NCBI GenBank assembly: GCA_013205645.1
Contig: JABMMH010000215.1
Location: forward strand, 1 to 7,220
From: Polaromonas sp.
GTDB taxonomy: Bacteria; Pseudomonadota; Gammaproteobacteria; Burkholderiales; Burkholderiaceae_C
Direction: 5' to 3'
Length of the DNA: 7,220 bases
Part shown: positions 1 through 5,384 of the stretch, piece after piece
How positions within the stretch are numbered: the stretch's first letter is position 1
How the letters are laid out: each line of letters opens with the position of its first letter
Made by a program: the position numbers and the translations under genes
The notes under the pieces: generated by a model
Database searches by the model: none
Told to the model about the DNA's origin: nothing
Seen by the model: only the letters and a program-made list of their open reading frames with translations

Positions 1-211
1 CGCGCAGGATCTGCTTGATCTCGTAAAAGCGGGTGGTCGGGCTGCCGGCTCTGACGCGAATCCAGTCTGGTTTTTTGAGGACTTCAGCGCGCTCGACCTT
101 GACCGGAATACGCGAGAGTTTGGCCGCCGCTTTTTGCTTGGCCAGCGGGTTGTAGTCTTGTTGACTTTGGGCTTCGCGGACAACTGGGTTGCCGTTTTCA
201 AGTGTGCTCAT
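1..211 (-). CDS. lipA: Lipoyl synthase LipA, N-terminal part (cut by window edge)
   Basis: Only the first 70 codons are present. The gene starts at the ATG whose first base is 211 and runs off the left edge. The translation opens MSTLENGNPV and contains KKPDWIRVRAG followed by TRFYEIKQILR at about residues 47-70. This is the well-known LipA lead-in (KPxWIRVR ... IKxILR) just before the first cysteine cluster. The family is a radical-SAM enzyme that inserts two sulfur atoms into octanoyl groups carried on lipoyl domains, using two [4Fe-4S] clusters. The cluster-binding cysteines lie outside the window, so catalytic integrity cannot be judged. The start is 23 bases after the lipB stop, with only a weak purine stretch (GAGA) upstream, consistent with expression coupled to lipB. 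The identification is strong because of the motif and because lipB is directly upstream. Confidence 0.93.
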   Translation of the reverse strand, partial: MSTLENGNPVVREAQSQQDYNPLAKQKAAAKLSRIPVKVERAEVLKKPDWIRVRAGSPTTRFYEIKQILR

Positions 212-234
212 AGGGTTCTCGTCTTGGAGAGACA

Positions 235-936
235 TCAGGGGGAAAGATACGTGACAAGCTTGTGGCCCAACACGTCGGCCGCTTCCTGCCAGCTCACCGA
301 TACCCCAATTGTAGAAAGATCCGTGGTCTGCAGCCCAACGTAGCCGCAGGGGTTGATACGGGAATAGGGTTCAAGGTCCATCGCCACATTCAGGGCGACG
401 CCATGGTAGGTGCAATGCCGACTCACCTTGATGCCCAGCGCGGCGATCTTGCCGAGGCCGCGAAACGGGTCGGCCGGGTGCAGCGGGCCGCTCAGCGCGG
501 CGTGCGATGTCGGGTCATCGAGCCGCACATAAATGCCGGGCGAGCCGCTCACGCGGTGACCGGTCACGCCAAAGTGGGTCAGCGTTTTGAGGACGGCTTC
601 TTCAATGCGGTAAACGTATTCTTTGACATAGTAACCGGCGCGTTTGAGGTCGATCAGCGGGTACGCCACGACTTGGCCTGGACCATGGAAAGTCACTTGG
701 CCACCACGGTTGCTTTGCACCACCGGGATGTTGCCGGGGTTCAATACATGATCAGCCTTGCCAGCCAGCCCCTGGGTGTAAACCGCCGGATGCTCGCAAA
801 TCCACAGCGCATCAGATGTCAGCGGGTCACGCCTCTCGGTGAATTGTTGCATAGCCTCAAAAGTGGCGAGGTAGTCCACCAGACCCAGCTGGCGGGGCCC
901 GATACAGGCCAAGGGAGTAGCCGTCACAGGCGGCAT
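235..936 (-). CDS. lipB: Octanoyl-[acyl carrier protein]:protein N-octanoyltransferase LipB
   Basis: The 233-residue protein transfers octanoyl from octanoyl-ACP to lysines of lipoyl domains (E2 subunits, GcvH) in the cytoplasm, the first step of lipoate assembly. Family blocks are visible in order: RQLGLVDYLATFEAMQ (15-30), the ExPxVYTQG-like stretch (48-56), RGGQVTFHGPGQ with His84 (77-88), GKIAALGIKVSRHCTYHG (162-179) with the expected catalytic Lys163, and INPCGYVG with the nucleophile Cys197. All key residues are intact. Between GIYV (134-137) and GKIAALG lies a proline-rich linker of roughly 20 residues that is absent, as I recall, from the E. coli protein; I believe related beta-proteobacteria share it. 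The ATG start is 15 bases after the ybeD stop and has no clear Shine-Dalgarno sequence, so coupling to ybeD is likely. The stop is 23 bases ahead of lipA. Confidence 0.96.
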   Translation of the reverse strand: MPPVTATPLACIGPRQLGLVDYLATFEAMQQFTERRDPLTSDALWICEHPAVYTQGLAGKADHVLNPGNIPVVQSNRGGQVTFHGPGQVVAYPLIDLKRAGYYVKEYVYRIEEAVLKTLTHFGVTGHRVSGSPGIYVRLDDPTSHAALSGPLHPADPFRGLGKIAALGIKVSRHCTYHGVALNVAMDLEPYSRINPCGYVGLQTTDLSTIGVSVSWQEAADVLGHKLVTYLSP

Positions 937-951
937 CTCAGCGGGCCATAC

Positions 952-1248
952 TCACAGCACGACCTTGACCATCGGGTGGGTTGACAAGGTGCGGTACAAC
1001 TCGTCAAGTTGTTCACGGCTGGTGACGGTGACGGTGACGGTGATGCCTAGGTATTTGCCGCCTTTGCTTTCCCGCAGTTCAATCGTGCTGGCGTCAAAGG
1101 CCGGATCGAACTCGTGCGCGATCATGGTGATGGCTTGCACCAAGCCGTCGACCTTGAGGCCCATCACTTTGATGGGAAAAAGTGACGGGTATTCGATCAG
1201 CGATACGGGCTGTGCCGCTGGAACGGACGGGGTCGTAGGGCCGTTCAT
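952..1248 (-). CDS. ybeD: YbeD family (DUF493) small regulatory-type protein
   Basis: This is a 98-residue protein of the DUF493/YbeD family, a small alpha-beta fold resembling ACT-type regulatory domains. Its biochemical role is not settled. Evidence is the IEYPSLFPIKVMG block (18-30), the SKGGKYLGITVTVTVTS strand (61-77), the helix REQLDELYRTL (78-88) and the terminal MVKVVL, which match the E. coli YbeD layout (FTYKVMG ... SKGNYHSVSITI ... VRMVL) as I recall it. Its place directly before lipB also matches the ybeD-lipB neighbourhood of enterobacteria. The start codon overlaps the stop of the upstream aminotransferase by four bases (ATGA), so translation is probably coupled. Residues 70-76 are a strict Thr-Val alternation encoded by a tandem hexanucleotide, listed separately. 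Confidence 0.93.
   Translation of the reverse strand: MNGPTTPSVPAAQPVSLIEYPSLFPIKVMGLKVDGLVQAITMIAHEFDPAFDASTIELRESKGGKYLGITVTVTVTSREQLDELYRTLSTHPMVKVVL
1019..1044. repeat. Hexanucleotide tandem repeat (GGTGAC on plus strand, about 3.7 copies)
   Basis: Three perfect GGTGAC units occupy 1021-1038, followed by GGTGAT at 1039-1044. On the coding (minus) strand this reads as repeated GTC ACC, giving the alternating Val-Thr run of YbeD (about residues 70-76). The unit length of six keeps the reading frame whatever the copy number, so gain or loss would only lengthen or shorten a predicted beta strand by two residues. Confidence 0.85.
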
Positions 1249-2168
1249 AGTGTCGGTTCTGCCTTGGCGCGCTGGTAGCCCGCGTACAGCTTGGCATAAA
1301 CGGGGCCGGGTTGGCCGCTGCCAACAGCCAAGCCGTCGAGCCGGGTGATGGGCAAGATCTCCTTGGTGGCCGACGACAGCAGCAATTCGTCGGCAGCGAA
1401 GACTTCTGCGCGGCTGATGCGGCGCAGCTCAAAACCAAGACCGGCCGCGCGGCAGAGTTCTTCTATCAAACCATAGCGAATGCCTTCGAGCACCAGATGG
1501 TCTTTGGGTGTGCCGAACACGCAACCATCCTTGACGACCCAAACGTTCGAGGCAGCGGCTTCACTGAGATCGCCGTTGCGGAACATCACGGTTTCCATCG
1601 CACCGACATCGGCACTGATTTGCCGAGAGAACACCGCGCCCAGCAAGCTGGTGCTTTTGATGTGCGCTTTTTCCCAGCGGAAGTCTTCAGCGCTGACGCA
1701 AGCCACGCCTGCTGCCCGTTGTGCCGCAGGCACTGGTTTCATGAGGTTGGTCATGACAAAAATAGTCGGCGCCACACCGCTGGTCATGACGTGGTCGCGC
1801 AGCGCAACGCCGCGGCTGACTTGGATGTAAATTAGCTGGTCTGGCGGCGTTTCAGTGCCGGCTTCACGGGTGAAGTCGGCCACCAGTTGTTGCGTGATCT
1901 CGCGCCATTCGGCGTGGCTCAAGGGATTGCTGATGCGCAACTCGGCCAAACTGCGATCCAGCCGCGCCAAGTGCTGCGCGAAGCGAAAGGGCTCGCCCGC
2001 ATAGACCGGTACGACTTCATAGACACCGTCGCCAAAAATGAAGCCGCGATCCATCACGCTGATTTTGGCATCGCGCAGCGCCGTGTAAGCGCCGTTGAGA
2101 TAACACAGAGTGGTGGGCAGGTCTGCGCCTTGATCGGCAGGTGATTTCAATGTAGTGGAGGTACTCAT
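1245..2168 (-). CDS. dat: Class IV PLP aminotransferase, probable D-amino acid (D-alanine) transaminase
   Basis: The 307-residue protein belongs to fold-type IV PLP transaminases, which include D-amino acid transaminase, branched-chain transaminase and aminodeoxychorismate lyase. Visible features are MDRGFIFGDGVYEVV (39-53), QVSRGVALRDH (116-126), the PLP lysine in HIKSTSLLGAV (Lys171), and LSEAAASNVW with the cofactor-contacting Glu203 (201-210). The Tyr50 / Arg124 / His126 set corresponds to Tyr31, Arg98 and His100, the carboxylate trap of Bacillus D-amino acid transaminase. That favours D-alanine/D-glutamate chemistry over branched-chain substrates. Length is slightly above the roughly 280-290 usual for the family because of an unstructured leader of about 20 residues. 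An AGGA sits 11 bases before the ATG. The stop overlaps the ybeD start. Substrate is inferred from motifs only. Confidence 0.82.
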   Translation of the reverse strand: MSTSTTLKSPADQGADLPTTLCYLNGAYTALRDAKISVMDRGFIFGDGVYEVVPVYAGEPFRFAQHLARLDRSLAELRISNPLSHAEWREITQQLVADFTREAGTETPPDQLIYIQVSRGVALRDHVMTSGVAPTIFVMTNLMKPVPAAQRAAGVACVSAEDFRWEKAHIKSTSLLGAVFSRQISADVGAMETVMFRNGDLSEAAASNVWVVKDGCVFGTPKDHLVLEGIRYGLIEELCRAAGLGFELRRISRAEVFAADELLLSSATKEILPITRLDGLAVGSGQPGPVYAKLYAGYQRAKAEPTL

Positions 2169-2232
2169 GTGTTGAATTGTCCTGCAAAGTTAGCGCATGG
2201 GCCGAGTGTCTTTTTCTGCGCTTTTGAGGTGT

Positions 2233-2784
2233 TCAGCGGCGCCGGCGCTTGAACCAGACGCGTGCGCGCCAAGCTAGCTTCACCACGAGGTAGGTCAGCG
2301 CCGAACCAAACACAGCAAACAAGCCCATGCCCAAGGCCGCGGGAGCGCCAAAACTGGTAATCCAGTCCATGATGTTGGCGGCATGACTCACCGCGGGTTC
2401 GAGGTCTGGCACTTGTTGTGTAGAGCCCAGCAAAGCGCTGCCGACCTTGTACGCCAGCCACAACCAAAACGCCAAGGTGAAGGGGTTGGTGATCAAGGTC
2501 ATGCTGGCGGCCACAGGGATATTGCCGCGCCACCAAACACAATGCGCTGCAGCAAATAAAAACTGCCCAAACGGCACGGCAAAAGCCCAAAACACGCCGA
2601 CGGCTGCACCGCGCGCCACAGCTTCGTGGCGAATATGCCACAAACCGGGTTCGAGTAGCCGGTGCGACAAAGGCTTCAGCCACGGGTGCGCGGCCAGCGA
2701 GTGGCGGTTGGGCAGGGATTGTTTGATGCCTTGCACCCAAGACGTTTTTTTGACGACGGGCTGATCGGGAGAAGATTTTTTCAT
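2233..2784 (-). CDS. DUF2062 domain membrane protein of unknown function
   Basis: The 183-residue protein has a basic N-terminal segment (about 1-50) and then the DUF2062 signature. RHEAVARGAAVGVFWAFAVPFGQFLFAAA occupies 52-80, and RGNIPVAASMTLITNPFTLAFWLW occupies 86-109, with the conserved N-P of the TNPFT element at 100-101. At least two hydrophobic helices lie in the domain (about 55-80 and 95-115) and another at about 146-170. It ends in a highly basic tail (RARVWFKRRRR), which by the positive-inside rule should be cytoplasmic. Family function is not established. Proteins of this family are often annotated only as small inner-membrane proteins. It is the first gene of the leftward cluster, 64 bases upstream of the aminotransferase, and starts at an ATG with no clear Shine-Dalgarno match. 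No functional link to the lip genes is evident. Confidence 0.85.
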   Translation of the reverse strand: MKKSSPDQPVVKKTSWVQGIKQSLPNRHSLAAHPWLKPLSHRLLEPGLWHIRHEAVARGAAVGVFWAFAVPFGQFLFAAAHCVWWRGNIPVAASMTLITNPFTLAFWLWLAYKVGSALLGSTQQVPDLEPAVSHAANIMDWITSFGAPAALGMGLFAVFGSALTYLVVKLAWRARVWFKRRRR

Positions 2785-3010
2785 ATGACTGCTAGAGGCG
2801 AAAAGAAGCCGTCATGGGCAGGTCGGGCGGGCCTTCTGGTCGCGCCTGCCAACATGCATAACCCTTGATTGTGTCTTAGACCAAGAGTCGATCATCGTGC
2901 GACCAAAGATGGCCTTTCTGCACAGCAGACGCCTTCGGTGAAGATGCGTCAAGTGAAAGAGAAAGAGGCACCGAAAGTGAATCAATTGCAGGGTCCGCGC
3001 GAGAAAGTGC

Positions 3011-3037
3011 TTGGACTCGGGGGTTTCTACGTACAAT
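3011..3037 (+). promoter_or_regulatory. Candidate sigma-70-type promoter for the atp operon
   Basis: TACAAT at 3032-3037 matches the -10 consensus at five of six positions. TTGGAC at 3011-3016 could act as a weak -35, but the spacer is only 15 bases and the hexamer matches at three positions. Transcription would begin near 3044, leaving a leader of about 60 bases before atpI. It is the best promoter-like sequence upstream of the operon by eye; the -35 assignment is doubtful. Confidence 0.4.
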
Positions 3038-3051
3038 AAGCCGCTTTGCTA

Positions 3052-3073
3052 AAACCCGAAATGTATCGGGTTT
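3052..3073. promoter_or_regulatory. Perfect 8-bp inverted repeat in the atpI leader
   Basis: AAACCCGA (3052-3059) and TCGGGTTT (3066-3073) are exact reverse complements around the 6-base loop AATGTA. The element lies 30 bases before atpI and just after the candidate transcription start. It could be an mRNA 5' hairpin, a palindromic operator, or a weak terminator. No long T-tract follows on the plus strand; on the minus strand only TTTT follows. The structure is plain in the sequence, the function is not. Confidence 0.6.
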
Positions 3074-3103
3074 GTAACCTCTCTGTAATTTGTAAAGTTC
3101 AAG

Positions 3104-3640
3104 ATGACGAAGTTGGTGGAGGGGTCGCAAGCACAGCCAGCTACTCCTTCCGAAGCGGAGTGGCGCAAAGACTCTGAAGAGGAGTTGGGTGCGACTGAAG
3201 AAGATTTCAAGCCCCTGGCGCGCGAAGAGGCCGACAAGCTGCGGCGAGTCACCCCAGTGCTGTCCTTGTGGCGGGTGGTGTTGGCTCAGTTGCTGGTGGG
3301 TTGTGCTGTGGCTGCGGTGGCGTGGATGCTCACGGGTCGGTTGGCTGTGGTTTGGTCAGCAGGCTATGGCGCTTTGGCGGTGGTACTTCCTGCTGCCATA
3401 TTTGCCCGGGGCTTGTCGCGGCAGCAGTCGCGGCTTCAGGGCAGTGCGGCTTTGGCTGGTTTTGTGATGTGGGAGATGGTCAAGGTGGCCTTGACGGTGG
3501 CGATGTTGCTGCTGGCGCCTCGGCTGATAGTGGATTTAAGTTGGCTTGCCCTGGTGGCAGGCTTTGTGGTGACGATGAAGGTGTACTGGGCGGCCATGTG
3601 GTTCAGCCGGATGCCTAAGTCGACGGTCAACAATTTTTAA
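3104..3640 (+). CDS. atpI: ATP synthase subunit I (AtpI), beta-proteobacterial type
   Basis: The 178-residue protein is the accessory first gene of the F1F0 operon. AtpI members are small membrane proteins not retained in the finished enzyme, and are thought to help c-ring assembly or Mg2+ handling. Four hydrophobic segments are visible at about 56-77, 82-104, 116-138 and 144-166, which is the expected topology. The first 50 residues form a charged, acidic leader (EEELGATEEDFKPLAREEADKLRR at 26-48 region), longer than in the E. coli protein (about 130 residues in total). The family is poorly conserved, so the call leans on topology and on position immediately before atpB. The ATG at 3104 is the only start compatible with the upstream in-frame stop at 3086-3088. 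No Shine-Dalgarno sequence is visible, suggesting low translation, as suits a non-structural factor. Confidence 0.88.
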   Translation: MTKLVEGSQAQPATPSEAEWRKDSEEELGATEEDFKPLAREEADKLRRVTPVLSLWRVVLAQLLVGCAVAAVAWMLTGRLAVVWSAGYGALAVVLPAAIFARGLSRQQSRLQGSAALAGFVMWEMVKVALTVAMLLLAPRLIVDLSWLALVAGFVVTMKVYWAAMWFSRMPKSTVNNF

Positions 3641-3660
3641 GATGGACGAATTGATCATTT

Positions 3661-4554
3661 ATGTCTGCTGCTGAACACGCCGTAACACAAGGCCCAAAGT
3701 CTGGAGAGTACATCCAGCACCACCTGCAGCATTTGCAAAAAGACTTCTCTTTTGCGAGCGTCAAACAAAGCAGCATTGTGGACTTCAGTGTCTTTAACTT
3801 GGACTCTGTTTTCTTCTCGGTGGTGCTGGGCATTTTGGGCTGTTTTTTCATGTGGCGTGCGGCACGCCGCGCGACCTCTGGCGTTCCAGGGCGTTTTCAG
3901 GGAGCCTTCGAGATGCTGGCTGAATTGGTCGAGAACCAAGCCAAGGGCGTGGTGCGCAACGCAAAAAGTCGCAAGCTGGTGTCACCGCTGGCTTTGACGG
4001 TGTTCATCTGGATTTTCCTCATGAACGCGATGGACTTGATTCCGGTCGACTTGATTCCCTTGATCTGGCACACGGCGGGCCCGGCGGCCGGTTTCTCTGA
4101 CTACATGCGCGTGGTGCCAACGGCTGATCTGTCGACCACCTTGGGTCTGTCGGTCAGCGTGTTGCTGGTCTGCTTGGTCTACAACGTCAAGATCAAAGGC
4201 GTTGGCGGCTGGTTCCATGAGTTGATTGCGGCCCCTTTTGGTGACCGCTGGTTTCTGTATCCGGTTAACTTCCTGATGCAGATGATTGAATTCCTCGCCA
4301 AGACCGTCTCGCACGGTATGCGGTTGTTCGGCAACATGTTTGCTGGTGAGCTGGTTTTCATGCTGATCGCCTTGATGGGCGGCGTATGGGCCTGGCAATT
4401 CAACCCCCTCACGGGTGTTTTTTGGCTAGGAATAGGGCATGTTATTGCTGGAACTGTGTGGAGTCTTTTCCACATTCTGGTGATCACGCTGCAAGCCTTC
4501 ATCTTCATGATGTTGACGTTGATTTACGTGGGTCAGTCGCACGACTCTCACTGA
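3661..4554 (+). CDS. atpB: ATP synthase F0 subunit a
   Basis: The 297-residue integral membrane protein forms the two proton half-channels beside the c-ring. The decisive element is SHGMRLFGNMFAGELVF (217-233), with essential Arg221 (E. coli Arg210) and Glu230 (E. coli Glu219). His271 and Gln278, in FHILVITLQAFIFMMLTLIYV, match E. coli His245 and Gln252. A soluble N-terminal segment with SGEYIQHHLQHLQ (14-26) precedes the first membrane helix at about 48-66. The MDLIPVDLIP stretch (124-133) and a histidine-rich tail (GQSHDSH) are also typical of beta-proteobacteria. Compared with my memory of the E. coli protein, the segment between the Arg helix and the final helix (about 237-268) carries some 15 extra residues. 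The start lies 20 bases after atpI, with no good Shine-Dalgarno sequence. Confidence 0.97.
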   Translation: MSAAEHAVTQGPKSGEYIQHHLQHLQKDFSFASVKQSSIVDFSVFNLDSVFFSVVLGILGCFFMWRAARRATSGVPGRFQGAFEMLAELVENQAKGVVRNAKSRKLVSPLALTVFIWIFLMNAMDLIPVDLIPLIWHTAGPAAGFSDYMRVVPTADLSTTLGLSVSVLLVCLVYNVKIKGVGGWFHELIAAPFGDRWFLYPVNFLMQMIEFLAKTVSHGMRLFGNMFAGELVFMLIALMGGVWAWQFNPLTGVFWLGIGHVIAGTVWSLFHILVITLQAFIFMMLTLIYVGQSHDSH

Positions 4555-4556
4555 AA

Positions 4557-4606
4557 TTTCTCTTTCGCTTTTTCTTTCTCTTCTCTTCTCTTATTAAGGA
4601 CAAATC
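4557..4606 (+). promoter_or_regulatory. Pyrimidine-rich leader and strong ribosome-binding site of atpE
   Basis: Positions 4557-4592 are almost entirely T and C (a single G at 4567), ending in three tandem TTCTC units (4576-4590). An AAGGA at 4596-4600 follows, six bases before the atpE ATG at 4607. In E. coli a U-rich sequence upstream of atpE is known to enhance translation so that c subunits are made in excess. The same arrangement here suggests the same use, though this is by analogy. Confidence 0.7.
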
Positions 4607-4855
4607 ATGGAAAACGTACTCGGCTTCGTCGCATTGGCTTGCGGTTTGATCGTGGGTCTCGGCGCTATCGGCGCTTCGATCGGCATCGCTCTGATGGGCG
4701 GCAAGTTTCTGGAAGCTTCGGCACGCCAGCCTGAACTGATGAACGAACTGCAAACCAAGATGTTCATTTTGGCCGGTCTGATCGACGCTGCTTTCCTGAT
4801 CGGCGTGGCGATTGCCCTGCTGTTCGCTTTCGCCAATCCGTTCGTTCTGGCTTAA
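4607..4855 (+). CDS. atpE: ATP synthase F0 subunit c
   Basis: The 82-residue hairpin of two membrane helices forms the rotor ring. Helix 1 (about 5-32) carries the glycine-rich packing face (GLGAIGASIGIALMGG). The polar loop has the invariant Arg40-Gln41-Pro42 that contacts the F1 stalk. Helix 2 (about 51-76) contains the ion-binding carboxylate Asp60 in LAGLIDAAFLIG, equivalent to E. coli Asp61. An aspartate, with no evident sodium-ligand pattern (such as Gln in helix 1 with Glu in helix 2), points to proton coupling. Length is normal (79-89 is usual). It follows atpB by 52 bases, filled by the pyrimidine-rich leader and a strong AAGGA site, consistent with high translation for a multi-copy subunit. 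Confidence 0.98.
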   Translation: MENVLGFVALACGLIVGLGAIGASIGIALMGGKFLEASARQPELMNELQTKMFILAGLIDAAFLIGVAIALLFAFANPFVLA

Positions 4856-4881
4856 TTTCCTTCGCACCTTTCACGTTGCAA

Positions 4882-4896
4882 AAGGAATAAGTCGTG
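4882..4896 (+). promoter_or_regulatory. Ribosome-binding site and GTG start of atpF
   Basis: AAGGA at 4882-4886 lies seven bases before the GTG at 4894. This spacing, plus the immediate MNINATLFLQA translation typical of subunit b, decides for GTG as the start. The next ATG in frame (Met22) falls at the end of the membrane helix and would remove it. Confidence 0.85.
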
Positions 4897-5364
4897 AACA
4901 TTAACGCAACCCTGTTCCTGCAGGCTATCGTTTTTGCGATTCTGGTGTGGTTCACGATGAAATTCGTGTGGCCTCCAATCACAAAAGCGCTAGACGAGCG
5001 GGCACAGAAAATCGCTGACGGCCTCGCCGCTGCCGACACTGCCAAGTCAGAACTCGCCAACGCCAACAAGCGTGTAGAGGCTGAACTGGTGACGTCGCGC
5101 AACGAGACAGCCGCGCGTCTGGCCGACGCTGATCGTCGCGCCCAAGGCATCGTTCAAGAAGCCAAGGGCCGTGCGACCGAAGAGGCCAACAAGATCATCG
5201 CTGCAGCGCAAGCTGAAGCGGGTCAACAGATGGTCCGGGCCCGTGAGGCACTGCGCGAGCAGGTCGCTTTGCTGGCTGTCAAAGGTGCCGAGCAGATTCT
5301 CCGCAAGGAAGTCAACGCGGGTGTTCATGCTGACCTGTTGGGTCGCTTGAAAACCGAGCTGTAA
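4894..5364 (+). CDS. atpF: ATP synthase F0 subunit b
   Basis: The 156-residue protein (the E. coli length is also 156) forms the peripheral stalk as a dimer. A single N-terminal membrane helix (about 5-25, TLFLQAIVFAILVWFTMKFVW) ends at the conserved Trp-Pro-Pro (26-28). Then comes a long, uninterrupted, alanine- and charge-rich helix (about 30-140) with the right-handed coiled-coil composition expected for b. The C-terminal part (AVKGAEQILRKEVN, about 128-141, and HADLLGRL) is the region that binds subunit delta. It begins with GTG behind a good AAGGA site, 38 bases after atpE, and ends 20 bases before atpH. Only one b-type gene lies here, so the stalk should be a homodimer rather than the b/b' pair of phototrophs. 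Confidence 0.97.
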   Translation: MNINATLFLQAIVFAILVWFTMKFVWPPITKALDERAQKIADGLAAADTAKSELANANKRVEAELVTSRNETAARLADADRRAQGIVQEAKGRATEEANKIIAAAQAEAGQQMVRAREALREQVALLAVKGAEQILRKEVNAGVHADLLGRLKTEL

Positions 5365-5384
5365 GCAAAGGCAGGCAGAAAACT

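Larger units (their letters stand above)
2785..3103. other. Divergent intergenic region between the DUF2062/lip cluster and the atp operon
   Basis: This 319-base stretch separates two divergently transcribed groups and should hold both promoters. Toward the atp side there is a TACAAT -10-like hexamer and a perfect inverted repeat (separate entries). Toward the DUF2062 side I see no convincing -10/-35 pair. There is only a loose 6-bp inverted repeat, GGCAGG (2817-2822) with CCTGCC (2845-2850), which would fall in the 5' leader of the leftward mRNA. The few open frames that cross this region on the minus strand run into atpI or have low-complexity, non-family translations, so I call no gene. 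No tRNA, phage or IS traces were seen. Confidence 0.7.

Noticed and set aside
262..984. 240-codon open frame on the plus strand opposite lipB
   Set aside because: It lies antisense to a clear lipB with all catalytic residues. Its translation is Arg/His/Gly/Val-rich with no recognisable domain, as expected for the complement of a GC-rich gene.
1311..1835. Two overlapping plus-strand open frames opposite the aminotransferase
   Set aside because: Both are antisense shadows of a well-supported class IV aminotransferase and have no family resemblance or ribosome-binding site.
2192..2222. Inverted repeat AGCGCA / TGCGCT between the DUF2062 gene and the aminotransferase as a terminator
   Set aside because: The stem is only 6 bp with a 19-base loop, and no T-tract follows on the minus strand, so it does not look like an intrinsic terminator.
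2165..2740. 191-codon minus-strand frame overlapping the DUF2062 gene in another frame
   Set aside because: The DUF2062 frame shows the family signature and membrane helices. The alternative frame is Arg/Cys-rich, of low complexity, and has no match I recognise.
2876..3252. Minus-strand open frames covering the divergent intergenic region and the start of atpI
   Set aside because: The translations are low-complexity Ser/Arg-rich without family features. Two of them (2876-3130 and 3049-3252) run antisense into the 5' end of atpI.
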